From the NCBI GenBank assembly GCA_012295275.1, contig CM022665.1:25720446-25784445 (forward strand): a stretch of 64,000 nt of DNA, written 5' to 3'. Position numbers and translations under genes: made by a program. Below the pieces are notes generated by a model. It was given only the letters and a program-made list of their open reading frames with translations, was not told the origin of the DNA and searched no databases. The stretch is from Chrysomallon squamiferum (taxonomy: Eukaryota; Mollusca; Gastropoda; Neomphalida; Peltospiridae). Of the stretch, positions 12,371 through 25,021 are shown one piece after another (the stretch's first letter is position 1; the number at the start of each line of letters is the position of its first letter).

Positions 12371-13733
12371 CCAAAAATATAGGTCTCCCATTGGTCACCT
12401 CACTAAAATCTGATACCTGTAATACTATGCAGTGTGTCCCATCTATAGATTTTGGTATTCTTCCATCTGAGAGATACTTCAGAAGTGGAGTTGATCCTCC
12501 TTCGAATATGAGTATGGATGATGTGATGTTTAGACTCTACTTGAACTGTAAAGAACAAGTTGAAAATGACAATGTGACTATTTCTTACAATTATAGCTTC
12601 TCGTTGATGTTTAATACACATTTCTTCCTACAGTACATGATTTTCAGTTTCAGGATTCACTGAAATTTTGTTTTCATTGAATTTATTATTAGTGCATCTG
12701 AAGCAAGTATGCAGAGTACTTGCTGTTTTCTACCTGATACACTTGGATCAAGAGAATTTTAATAAGAATCTGTATTTTGTAACTGCTAACCAGACACACA
12801 AAAAAAAGGTAGTTAATAAAGCTTGGGTAAGGTTTGTCCTGACCATTTGCACCAATTACTCAGATCATGCTATCAACATTTATATGGTCCTGTATTACAG
12901 TTTGCATAACAATTCTATTACAGTCATTAATGTGCTCTTGCATTGATAAAACAGCTCTATTTGACGGCCAGTAATGATTATAACGTTTGTATTTTTGTAT
13001 GCCCTTGGGTTTTTTCCTTAGTCAAACTTTTTAAAATGTTATATATATATATCAATATCCAAACAAGAGGTACCAAGTAAAACCATTTTTGGACGTTGAA
13101 CACTGACATTAGTCAGTCTTTCAGTAAAATAAAATAACGTTTACCTGAAACATACTTAGCCATAAGGATTATAATCTTTCCTTGTATGCAGATTTTCAAC
13201 ATAACATTGTCTTCATATTACATGTGTTATTATTACTTTTTTTCTTTTGCTAGGTGGGCAACCAGGGATAACGATTTGACTTCACTCTTGGTATTTCCAG
13301 TCAGTTGGGGGTGATTGGCTGACTGTTGAGCTTAAACTCTGATATTAGCAACGTTTCTGTTTTAGACAGTAATCTGAATTTTGGTTCTGTTAGACTGAGT
13401 CTTAATAAATGTAGTTTTTGTGACATTTCAGTCTTATGTAGAAGGTGATATCATCACCTGGTTCATTTTCTCTGTCTGCGATTTAAAATGTTGTTTCTGC
13501 ATATTTTAAAAATAAAATTTGTACTTTTTTGTTACCAGTGTCTTAATATATATATATAATGGCACAGATAAATTAATAAAATATAAATAAATAGGCAATC
13601 TTTAAAATTAATACATTTAAATAAAAAATATAAAATATAAAATCGCCACGTGTGTGACTGTGCACATAGGGCATTTTTGTCAGACACAAAATCTGAAAGT
13701 GGAGAAAAACAATTTATTTTGGTCTTGTGATTT

Positions 13734-13743
13734 GGGTTTTCCC
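13734..13743. promoter_or_regulatory. Dorsal/NF-kB-type site upstream of Rel
   Basis: GGGTTTTCCC (GGGAAAACCC on the other strand) fits the Dorsal consensus GGG-W4-CCM exactly. It lies about 590 bases before the Rel start codon. This position would allow Rel to regulate its own gene, a feedback known for several NF-kB genes. Presence of the motif is direct observation; function is inference. Confidence 0.45.
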
Positions 13744-14216
13744 ATTGCGCATCGTATGACGATAAAACGCATAAGATGTACTAAATTCAACAATGAATAT
13801 GAATCGGAAAGAAAACAATAATAACAAAATGCCAAATGCTGTTGTTAAGTACATAATTTGTGGTGTGTTTGGTATGTATTAATATGACTTGCTATTATGT
13901 TTGGTACATGTATACTATTTTATGTCATGTACATATAATGATATATTTTATATAAATGTTTGTGTAAGGATTTCATTGCAGATATTATCGGTTTCATTTA
14001 GGCGCTGTTGTGAAAACGAGAATAATTATAAACAGTAATCATAACGATACAAAACTACAACTATAATACAGCTATGATTTGTTGGTTCATTAATGTATCT
14101 GATTTTAACGCAGTTATCATCTTTTTACAATTCAAAAATGATTCCTATTCCATGTATTTTTAAGTAAATGTCTTTGATGCTGCCAATTGTTCCTGAGGAA
14201 ATTTTCGTCTACCTCC

Positions 14217-14226
14217 ATTGGCCAAT
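14217..14226. promoter_or_regulatory. Palindromic CCAAT box before Rel
   Basis: ATTGGCCAAT is a perfect palindrome carrying an NF-Y type CCAAT core on each strand. It lies about 110 bases upstream of the Rel ATG, where proximal promoter CCAAT boxes are usually found. Confidence 0.45.
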
Positions 14227-14334
14227 GAAATGCAGACTAATTTCGCTGAATTCTATTTTTAGTATATGATGAGTTCTGGGAAAAACAGGAAGGAAAGCCG
14301 AATTGTAATCTTAAGATAAGTTATAAACGACATC

Positions 14335-17300
14335 ATGGAAGATACAGCACTGACGTTAAGCTCAGGTAAATTTCTTTATTGTTTATCATTCTCCCACTGA
14401 TCTAGCATATAACTGTTTTGAAATACTTCAAACAGTTTTCTAGGAAATGTGTATTAACATGTACATCAAATGGTAAATGTCGCGAGTCGCCATGTTGTCT
14501 TCTGTTCAGACTATTGATATACATACTACATAATAATAATAGTTTTACATTTGGTACGATTAAGCGATACTTTTTTTTTTTATAATTAAAAATTACATTG
14601 TTAATGTTATACTAGACCAGTTTGATCTAGAAAATTAATATATAATTTCACTATTACTATTTATCATTTTATCATAAAATTTATGATTATTATTATTTTT
14701 TTTTTTTTACAAAATATTAAATAAATTGTCTAACTAACTTCATTAAAGAATTAATTGCTACAGTTAATTTAAGAAGAAATTTAAGTCATAATTTATATAA
14801 TAATTATGAATCTCTGACACTGGTCATAGCATTATTTCTTCTATAAACAAATCATGTTCAGTTGTGAAAATAAAGTAAAAGCATTCGTTATACAAACAAT
14901 TCATTAAAAATATTGTCAAAGCAAGACCTTTTAACTGCAGATATTTGTATAAACGTAAATTAAATAGTAATTTAATTCAGTATAATAATTATTAAATTTA
15001 TGTACAGTTGTACCTGCATTTTGTGGCCCCCAAAGATAATTGACCACCTGCAATATATAGACACTTTTTTGAGTCCTGATTGTTTTACAGTGGTTATGTC
15101 CCTTAGTGGATACCCGCTTAATGGAGACACAGACATCATTTTAGAAATTATGCACTGCAAAAGCAGGCAGTCGTACCAATTTGGAATTGTTTTCTCCAAA
15201 ATATATAATTTTACTGTTGTACAGCAGCTTTATACAGAATATTTAAAGATGGCATTGCCCATTTCCTGCACAGATGTGACAGAGTGTTGTTTTTGTGAAA
15301 TCACAAAATGCTCACCAAACCATGCAACTCGTTTGGTACATAATTTTGATAATTCAAACACACATCATTCTATGCATATCTGTTATATAAAAACAGACTT
15401 TAAGGACACTTTTGAGGTTGAAAAGATGGCATGAATGAGTGCTGTATTTGGGTTTCAAATACAATATTTTGTAAAACATATCTTATGCTTACAATGAGGT
15501 TTATAACATGCATAATGTTACATTTACATCCGTCAGTGAACTTGATATGTTTGCAATTGTGTTTTAAGAAAAAGCTGTGATGCTTGCTATGTCAGTGCCT
15601 GGCCAGGATGTTTGTGCCACTGGGGTGATGCTTATGAATAAAGATTGTAAATATGTTTTAAAAAAATTGTCTGTAATTATTTTCTTTCTGATGAGTGGAC
15701 ACCTGCAATTTAGGGTTACTTTAGCTCAGCAGTAAGGTGTATCTACAAGACAGGTACCATTGGTCCAGACACCCGTTAATCTCTTGTCTAACATTTCCAA
15801 CATCACACTACTTTCATGTCTATGATTATTTTGTATATCAAAATAATATATGCACCTATAAAGATGTAAAATATATTTTAATTATTTGAAGCAGTATGAA
15901 ATTACAATTATTATTTTTAATTTATGTCATTTAAATTTGGATAAGCATTGTTTTTTTTTTGTTTTTTCGTCTATTATACAGAATTTCATTTTAATGGTCC
16001 TGTTTTTAAAACAGACAGGGTAACTACTTGGTTTTACCATTGTTTTGCTTCCATTGTTGTACACACAACTGATTTATTGTAAAATAAAGATATTTGTTTG
16101 TCTGACTTAAAATACTTCAATAGGGTATTCTTTTCAGTATATCAAAACTTGTATAATATCAGTAATGTAATCAAAGTTCATCCTGTCACCAAATAATAAA
16201 CAGTTTGATTTCAGGCACTGTTAACTCAGTATGAAGTTAGGTTAAAGTCTAATATACTAAATAGTTAACAGGAATTCATAAATCAAAAACAAAAGAACAA
16301 GTCGTAAAAACTGAAAGTTAAAGTAAAACTAATTAATGCTGTGTTTGAAACCCAAAGAATAATAAAATGTTAATTGTTCAATCCAATGAAAGAAATTTCT
16401 AGATGGTTTATCAAAAGTCAGAGTTCAGGAATTATTATGTATATTTTCGAAATTAAAGTTATCAGATTCCAGAATGTTTGTCATTGATTGATGACTTTGA
16501 TTCTCCTTCTGACTTTCCATATGAAAATAATGTTTTGTCAGATTTCTGTACAAGAACAAACACACAATGTTTTGTCAAACTTGTGCACAAGAATGAATGA
16601 ATAAATGAAAAAATGAATGTGCTTTTCAGGTTTTTTGCACAAGAATGAATAAATGACTTGTCATCAGCTTTTGACAGTTTTTTGTTTGGTGAAGAAATTT
16701 ATATGGTAACAACTTTTCTTCAGGCTTTGATGACACTTGAGATGAAACTTTGAGACCAAATGAAATGTAAACTGTTTCAGTGATGTTCACAGTCTTGTGA
16801 GAAAAAACTACCCAGCTGAACTGAACTGTGCCTTGTTAGATCAAAAGTCAGTGAAAGAAAAAAAATGAGTTCTTATGAAAATTTAATCATGTTTTGAAAA
16901 TTTGGTGTTATCTACTGATATATAAATTAATGTCTGCAGAATCACAGTGAAAACAAAGCTGTTCATGCAGTAATTAAAAATGTGTTTGTTTCAGTAGTTT
17001 ACGATTAGTATAATTAGATGCAGTTGTTTTTTTTTGTTTTTTTTAAATTGTTTGATTTAGAACTGATCACTTTGAGGGTTTAGCTTTTTAAATTTCTTAT
17101 TTGATTTATTACAGAGTTTGATTTGGATCAAATAAACCAGGTAGCAAGTGAAGACCTGGACAGATTACTTCAACAACAGAATTTAGGTAAAGTGCAAAAT
17201 ATTGTTAGAATACATTTTTGCCAGACATCTTAACTAAAATTTCACACACATACACACTCACTCCCATTCTTGCTTTGAACCTATTTTTGTATTTAATTTA

Positions 17301-20300
17301 CAGATTAAGCAAACTGTGCCTGATTTTTATTTTCATTCTTTTTCTACAGCTGGTTTTTGTTTTTAAATTAAATTAATATTTCATGATTCACAATATATAT
17401 ATGCATGATTTTTTAATTTTTTAATTATTTAATTTTTTTAAAGCATCCAATTCAGCTATGATGAGCGAGGGTCCATTTGTGTGCGGAACGGAGCAGTCAC
17501 CCTTATTTTCTAGTGCTGCCCTTGGTGCCTCCACGCAGTCACGCTTACCACACCCTGCATTAGCTAACCCTGATCCTTGGGTAGAGATTGTAGAACAGCC
17601 TAAATCAAGAGGCCTTCGTTTCAGATATGAATGTGAAGGTCGATCTGCTGGAAGCATACCTGGTGAAAGAACATCAGCTGAAAAGAAAACGTTCCCCACA
17701 ATAAAAGTAAGTATTTACACTAGCAATCAGAATCATTAATTTTCAGAATGTATGAATTATTTTTTTCTTTTATGTCTGACACAGCTTTGAGGTAGATCTG
17801 TTTAAAGCTCATAATATTAACATATTTTTTTTTAGATAAATCAGAACTGTTACATATTTCTTGTTAGTTGTTTTCAACAGATATATCAGCCTCAAATCTG
17901 TTTAGATGCTAAATAACTTTAAAGAAGGTAAATTGTCTTGATGGTATGTACAGTGTAATTGTAATTATCTTTTTAAAATATGTAACTCACTATCAGTAAC
18001 ATTTTATATGTACTAAATGCAGTTTAATTTATTTAAATTAAATCCAGTAATAAGAAGCAACTGGAAGATGATGATTCAGTCATCCATAAAAATGTTTTTA
18101 CAAGCAGAATTAAAAAAAAAAAAAAGAGAGAGAATCCACAAATCCCTCCCCATAAAAAAAACCTTTTTGTTCATTTTTGCTTAGTGTGAACATTTTCTAC
18201 CACAAAATATTTGGTTATGTTATTAATAAATGTGAGCAAAGCTCAGGACTGTTGTTTTATTGTCTTTATGCTAATTTGTTTATTTATAATAAAATTGTTC
18301 TGCAGATTCACAATTATAGTGGAAATGCCATTGTTGTTGTATCATGTGTGACTAAAGAAGCAGCACCCAATTGTAAACCACATCCTCACTCACTGGTTGG
18401 GAAAGATTGTAAGAAAGGAGTGTGCACTGTCAAGGTTAAGGAAAATGATACAGTCAGGTGAAAAAACTTTATTTTAATGTTTAACATTTTTTGATTTATT
18501 TATTAATCTTCAACAAATTTATTATTGTTATCTATATATTTATTTATTTATTTATTTATTTATAACAGATGAAACTGCTTTATTTTTTTTTATTTTTTTT
18601 TTGAAACAGTTCATGTAAATGTTCTAATTTCATTCAGTTTCCCACATCTTGGAATACAGTGTGCAAAAAAGAAAGAAGTGGAAAACTCCCTAAAAACAAG
18701 GAAAGAAATAAATGTGGATCCTTTCCAAAGTAAGACTCAATTGTTTATGTTTTGTAAGTGGGTGGTGAGGGAACAACCCCCCAACAAAAACACCTCAGCT
18801 AAATAAAGAATTTCATTACGTTATACAGAATATTAAAATGTTCTAAGCCATTCTATAGTCAGGTTTCAATTTATATTTAAATGCTGGTTAAGCGTAAGAC
18901 TATTTCAGTACAATATTTTTTTTCCACCTGAAAACAAGATGGTATTATATATTTTAATTGTGGTGTGACTATTTAGAAAAAGAACTTATCTTTTTCTTTT
19001 ACAGCTGGTTTTAATCATGGAACTGCAAACATTGACTTGAATGTTGTCAGACTGTGTTTCCAGGTGTTTTTGCCTGATGCAAATGGAAAGATCACAAGAG
19101 TTGTCCCTCCTGTTGTCTCCCAGCTTATTCATGACAAAAGTACGTGAATGTATAATTATGGGAAATAGTCTTGTAGTCACATGGAAAAATTTGAAGAGGA
19201 AAACAAAAACAAATATTAACATGTAATTTAGAAAAAGTATTTTAAAATGTTTATTTTGTTTAAACCTATAATTTTCATTCCATATTAATGTATTTTTAAA
19301 CAAGAGTTATTCATTTTAAACCTATATTTTTCATTTCAGATTAATGTTAATTGTAAGCATTGAAATGTTTTTATTTGCAAAAGTTCTCTGAAAGAAGAGG
19401 TTATAAATGAAACAGTATATCCTTGATTTTTGAACCCTAATGCAATATCACAGTTTATAGTGATTTAACCAAATTTATAACCATTGTGATTTTGAGATTA
19501 GCAAAGAGTAATCTCTACATTATTAAGGACTCTAATTTTTTTTTCTGAAATAGTATCAGTACTGAACATTTTAGAAAATATCATAACTGTTTTATCAAAT
19601 GATACTGATGATATATTTCAGATATTGTAGATCTTGTGTGGTACAGGTTTAAATACTAGTCTCGTGTAAAAATGAGTCATTTAATAAGACTTCATGTATA
19701 TATCATGCTTAAAATGTCTTATAAAAGAAATTAAATTTCTCTGAGAATATATGTATGTATGTATATGTATAAGTATATATTTGTGTATGTGTATGTGTAA
19801 ATATATACATATTTATATTTGTATGTTTGTTAAATGTCTTATAGTAGAAATTAGATCTCTCTATTTGAATTGAATATAAATTAGTCCCTTTTTGGGTCCA
19901 TAAATAGTTATCTAATTTATTTCCAGAGTCACTGAATGAACTGGTTATCTGTCGAGTTGACAGAAGTTCTGGTCGAGCACGAGGAGGTGACGAAATATTC
20001 TTACTTTGTGAAAAAATAAACAAAGGTGAGAAATTCAATACATGGATTGTTTTGATTACATATAGCAAAAGATGTTTGTGAAAATGTTACTTGCATATTA
20101 AGATAATTTGAAAATAATAATTCTGTTCAGTGTAGTGATGAAACTGTTTCTTAATTGATTGCTTATTGGAAGTTCCAATATAAACACAAAATATGTACAT
20201 AAAATTTATTCTGTGCCTGCTCAACCAGAGCTCTCCAGGTGACCATCTCCAATTTTGATAACATTTCACCCATTTGTGCATCCATATAAATGATGAAATT

Positions 20301-23300
20301 ATGGTTAATCAAATGTAGGGCATGTCCTCCCATATTTGAAACTCATAACTGTGTTGAGATGTTTTCAGCTGTTTTTGAAAGCTAATAACTTTATGTATTA
20401 CAAAAATGTTGATCTGACATTTGCTATGTTACATATTTCATACCTTGAGAATCTAAAAATGGAATCATTTTATAAATATCTCTGGCAGTTTGTGACCAGG
20501 AGACATCTAAAATTTAGTTTTTTAATATTTTGGAGGTCTATTACTTTCTGATTATTTGTCACAGTTACAAACTGTTGATTGAGTAGAGTGTATACCTATG
20601 GATGTTTCTTTATGGGAAAATTTATTTGAATCCAGTAAAAATATTAATATGTAGTTAGGGTCCAAAGTTGAGAAAAAATTACAAAGTTCGCATTTTGTGG
20701 TGGAAAATGTCACTGAAAAGTGATAAAGTGACACCTAATTGTCAAAACAAATCTTAATAATTAGAATGGTTGACATAATATGCTTACTGCATTTTTCTGT
20801 AATTAATCACTCTCTTGTAAAGATTGAACAATTCACAAAACAGATATGTTTTGTCACTATAAATGATTTCTGGTATCCAAGCTTGAATGTTGCATTAAAA
20901 TGATCAGATTAAAACTGAAACATGTTGGTTCCCAGTAAATGGTTATTGTAATAATGAGAGGTGATTGTGTGTGTGTGTGTGTATTTATTTATTTATATAT
21001 AGATACATAAATAATATATATAAATATGCAGGTGTCTGTTATCTGCACTGATAATGTTATTAATTACAGATGATATTCAGGTACGCTTTTTTGATGAAAC
21101 CCCAGAAGGTATAGTGTGGGAAGCATATGGAGATTTTGGTTCTGGTGATGTGCATCGCCAGGTGAGATACACTTTTAAAGTCAGTTATTTTAAAATGTAA
21201 ATTTTTCTTTAATAAAATTAACAGAACAATGTGGTGCTCATCATGGTGTAGGTACTATAAATAATTACATATATGGATTCCCAGTGTAATCAGTGCTCTT
21301 TGCATGCAAAAATAATCAAATTAAGAAATATGAATAGATAGTTATACAATTTCCCTTATTTAATTTAATAAAGTATTCTCCATGGAAAATGGAAGTTGGT
21401 TTCAACATGATTATTAATGTCAAAAATGAGTTGAGGTGTTTTCAAAGAAGCATTTTTTTCATTTTTTTATTTGTTGAATTTACATCAAAAATAATTCCTG
21501 TCATTTTAGTCAGGAAATAAATACATAGTAAAGACTGAAAATTAAATTTGAAAAAATTATTAATCATTTAAGTTTTAGATAGTACCTACTGAAGGTAAAA
21601 TAGTCAACCTTGTAACCACTTTTGTAGGCTGTAAGTAATAAGAAGAAAAAAAATGGAAATATAGGAGGTAAAATTTAACATAAACTTAAAAGTGGAAACA
21701 TGTTTCAAATTTGATGAATTCATAAATTGGCCAGATGTATACAAAACAGTCTTGTTATTTTGACAAACATCATTTTTGTGATTTTACTTCAGTCCTCCTT
21801 AAGATGTGATATATTACATATTTTGTGTTCACAGTTTGCCATTGTGTTTAAAACACCTGCATTTCGGGAGAGATTAATTGAACGTCCAGTCGAAGTACAG
21901 ATGCAGCTTCGAAGACCTTCAGATCAAGAAACCAGTGACTCGATTCCATTTACTTATATGCCTGAAGATCCTGGTAAATTATTTACAGAAAATTTATCAC
22001 ATTTATGAGTATCATGTTGATATGAAAATTTTGAGAATACTTTTTATATATGACCCTTTTCAAAACACATTATATTATATGTACTGCAAATATATATTAC
22101 AATTCAAGTTTTCAGTGACTAATAGAAAAAAAAAATTATTGTAAAAGTTTATTAAATGACCAATAAATGATCACAATTTTTTCTTTTGTCATACAAAATT
22201 TGGATCAAATATGATAATACAATCAGCTCTGAAAAAAATTATGTTTTATTTTATTGCGTTTTTTTCTCAACATTGTCTACCATTCCTTTTCAAACATGCT
22301 GTTAATATTTTTCTGATAAATATACTGTTTCTTTTTTTATTCTTATTGAGAGCAGATTACATAAATGACAAAAGAGAATATTAGATATGTTTTTAACATT
22401 GAACAATAATTATACATCATACTTTACTATTATTTTATTTTTTATTTATTTTTTTTAAACATTAGAACATTGTTGATTTGTGTTGTTTTTGTTTTCTGTT
22501 TTAATATAATCTTTCTCTGATTAATAGATCCTGACAGAATTGAGGAAAAACGAAAAAGAAAATCTGCCACTTTTGCTCATCACTGGAATGCCTCTCCATC
22601 AGGTAATTAAAGAGCCAGTTTATTATTAAAGATGTTATAACACTTGCATACAACTTAATAATGTGATATATCCTTTGACATAATATATAAATTTTCCAGC
22701 ATTTGTTATTTCCCGGTAAATTTGTTTTGTAAATTATACCAGGCACCATCCAATATTTAAATGAACTTCAGTAACCTTCAGTAAATGACATAGATTGGAC
22801 ATTTTCTGAAAAAAAAAATGTTTTATCCTTATTCAACAGCTCTAACTTGTTATAAACATTTTCTTTTTCTGTTGCTGACATTAGGAACAGATTTTAAGTA
22901 TTTTGTAATTGCATAACACCCATATACTGACCTTGTTTTTCATTTATTTATTAATATTATTTTTTTGTGTTTCACTATTTCTTTATAAATAAGTTTGTCT
23001 TTTTAAGTTACATCCAAAAAATATTTCAAAAGCTAAAAACAAGTTCTCTGACAGCGGCATTCAAACCAAAAACTAAATGAACTTGTGGTTTCAGATTCTA
23101 ATTTGTCAGTTTAAAATACATTTTGTTCAGATTATTTATTATCATTTCAGTTATTTTAAAAAATAAACATTTCATTTGTTTCAGGTATCTTTGACCCTGA
23201 GCGAAATCCAAACGCAGATGTAAAGGAAAGCTTGCGTACAAAACTTAAAGCAAATCGTAAGATAAAAGAAGAGGGAACATCTCAAGGAAGTACGATGCAG

Positions 23301-24120
23301 TTATTATAAATTTTAAACATATACCATTCAGTTTGTTTAATTCTGCCTTTTTTGTGTCAAAAAAATGGTGTTGAAATACTATGAACAAAATACCCTTTAA
23401 AGAAAATATTTAATTTTAAATATATTTTATTAGCATTATCCCAAAACACCAAAATAGGCAAAAATGATTTTAAAAAGTTGGACCAATGTATCGTGTTCTA
23501 CACGTGTGTCAGAAATAAGTGATTATTATTAAATATTATACAAAATAATGATTTAAATAAGTATTGCATTAGAATATTATTAATTTAAAGTGGGGCACAT
23601 AAACTGGCAGATAGTAACATTATCTGTCATTAAATGAAATTAGAAATTAACGCTGCACGATGATTGGGTTCTTTTTATTTTTTTATTTTTTTCAGATCTT
23701 CCCGTGTACTCTCTTGACAATCTTGGCGTGAACACTGCGGGTAACAGTGCCATGGTCACAAATCAGTCAACAGTATATCGCACAGTTGACAACACAGTGT
23801 TGGGCAGTGTCACAATTCAGCAGCCAGTTGTCATGGCAGCTCAGTTTGGAGCTGCTGCGACCAGCAGCACCAACCCAGCAGGCATGGATGTTGACTTGTC
23901 TACTTTAGAAACTGTTGATCTGAACATGCTGCAAGCTTATTTGCAAGACCAAATTCAAGGCGTTGAAGGGTACACGTTTCAGCCTGTGAATAGTTTGTCA
24001 GGTGATCTCCTTGATGCTTCAGTCGACCCTAATATTGCTGCAATGGAAAGTGTTACAAGTGATGAAGCAAATGCAGGATCATCCCATGCAAATGTGAAAT
24101 TGTTTGGAGACAACACATGA
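14335..24120 (+). CDS. REL: Rel/Dorsal-class NF-kB transcription factor, 12 exons
   Basis: Exons: 14335-14365, 17115-17186, 17444-17706, 18306-18457, 18638-18729, 19005-19139, 19927-20025, 21070-21161, 21835-21973, 22528-22602, 23185-23289, 23696-24120. They total 1680 nt, 559 aa. The Rel homology domain starts at about residue 77 ([13 protein letters not shown]), with DNA-recognition loop [17 protein letters not shown] (94-109) and IPT/dimerisation half from about 263. The PKA-type RRPSD motif (S341 equivalent to p65 S276) and nuclear localisation signal KRKRK (366-370) follow. The 180-residue tail lacks ankyrin repeats, is Gln/Ser/Thr-rich, and has the acidic, hydrophobic stretch [17 protein letters not shown], a likely activation domain. 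So this is a class II (RelA/c-Rel/Dorsal) factor, not p105/p100. An unusual 76-residue N-terminal extension with an acidic helix-like start precedes the domain. In the family it is held in the cytoplasm by IkB and enters the nucleus after Toll/TNF-type signals. Nearest poly(A) signal: 24406-24411. Confidence 0.96.
15721..15774 (+). repeat. tRNA-like A-box/B-box pair, possible SINE head
   Basis: TTAGCTCAGCAG (15721-15732) resembles a tRNA A box, and TGGTCCAGACACCC (15761-15774) a degenerate B box. The spacing is about four bases shorter than in a real tRNA, and no cloverleaf closes. It may be the decayed head of a tRNA-derived SINE within Rel intron 1. This is a weak call. Confidence 0.3.
19709..19861. 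repeat. Direct duplication flanking an ATGT-rich tract
   Basis: A stretch of about 30 bases containing AATGTCTTATAAAAGAAATT (from about 19713) recurs, imperfectly, near 19832. Between the copies lies a roughly 80-base TATG/TATA-rich simple-sequence tract. It is in Rel intron 6. Confidence 0.5.
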
Positions 24121-24987
24121 ACATCTTTAGAGAAAGAATGCTGTAAAAATATATGTTTTTTTTATATTTTTTATTATAACATAACTGCCAAGTTAAGGCA
24201 GAAAAATGTAAAGAAAAAATTTCTTGTGTCAGCAGTTGATGTAATAACTGCTTGTCTTGGTATTTCAGTAATGTACAAGAGTTGTACATATATTACATAC
24301 TGTTTCTGTAATAACAGTGCATTTTAAAAAAAAAATTATTTCTTTGATTGTTAAATTGCTTTGAATTTATGTTCATCTAATGTGGATTTTTTTTTACACA
24401 TTACTAATAAAATGATTTCTAAGTGCCATATTTTTCTAATACATATTTCTAAAGAAAGGAGGAGCAGAAATTTGTCTCATTAGAATTTTTACATTGTAAT
24501 TCTTTTTTTTTTTTTTTTCATGTTCAGATATTTTTAAGTAATATGAAACTAATCATTAATTAAGTAGAGTTTTAGAATATATTTTCTGTAATGAAATTAA
24601 TCATTTATAACAAATAATTATGTTAGTTCAGATTATTTTCAGTTGTAACTATGATGTTAATTTTTGTAAAAGCATTTATTAATGGTTTATGAAACATGTT
24701 CATGGAGTATTTGGGGAATCTTCTGAGTCTATATAACAAATTAGGAATTTTATTGATAGTAATCCACTTTAAACTGTGTTTCTGCAGGATACTTCTTAAA
24801 GGGCAGCTGCTTGTTACTGTTGACTTTTTTTTAATGTTTCAACCATTTATGTAATTTTGTATATTGTATTTTTTGTTATCCTCCTTTTTTATCAGCTGTA
24901 GTTAAAATTGCTTGCTCTACGAAATCTCTTTTGTTTGTTGCTATTTGTTTGATAAAAAAAAAAATGATATTACTGAAATGAAATAGT

Positions 24988-25021
<34 letters not shown>

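Larger units (their letters stand above)
10859..14334. other. Intergenic region: BCKDHA 3' UTR to Rel promoter
   Basis: The left part is probable BCKDHA 3' UTR, with overlapping AATAAA signals at 10974-10979 and 10978-10983. The middle is AT-rich and holds one inverted-repeat segment (12181-12370) and a poly(T) run near 11871-11892. The right part should contain the Rel promoter and 5' UTR: a Dorsal-type kB site at 13734 and a palindromic CCAAT box at 14217. Open frames at 12391-12946 match no protein I know and lack splice or codon support. Confidence 0.5.

Noticed and set aside
12391-12663. 90-codon open frame between BCKDHA and Rel
   Set aside because: No family match and no splice or promoter context; it overlaps an inverted-repeat segment.
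15000-15434. 144-codon open frame on the plus strand inside Rel intron 1
   Set aside because: It has no recognisable domain, its composition is unlike the neighbouring exons, and it overlaps repeat-like phrases. It is more likely a transposon relic or chance frame than a gene.
15721-15774. Functional tRNA gene
   Set aside because: A- and B-box-like words are present, but spacing is too short and no acceptor, D, anticodon and T stems close together.
17421-17699. 92-codon minus-strand open frame
   Set aside because: It is the antisense shadow of Rel exon 3, whose plus-strand reading is clearly the Rel homology domain.
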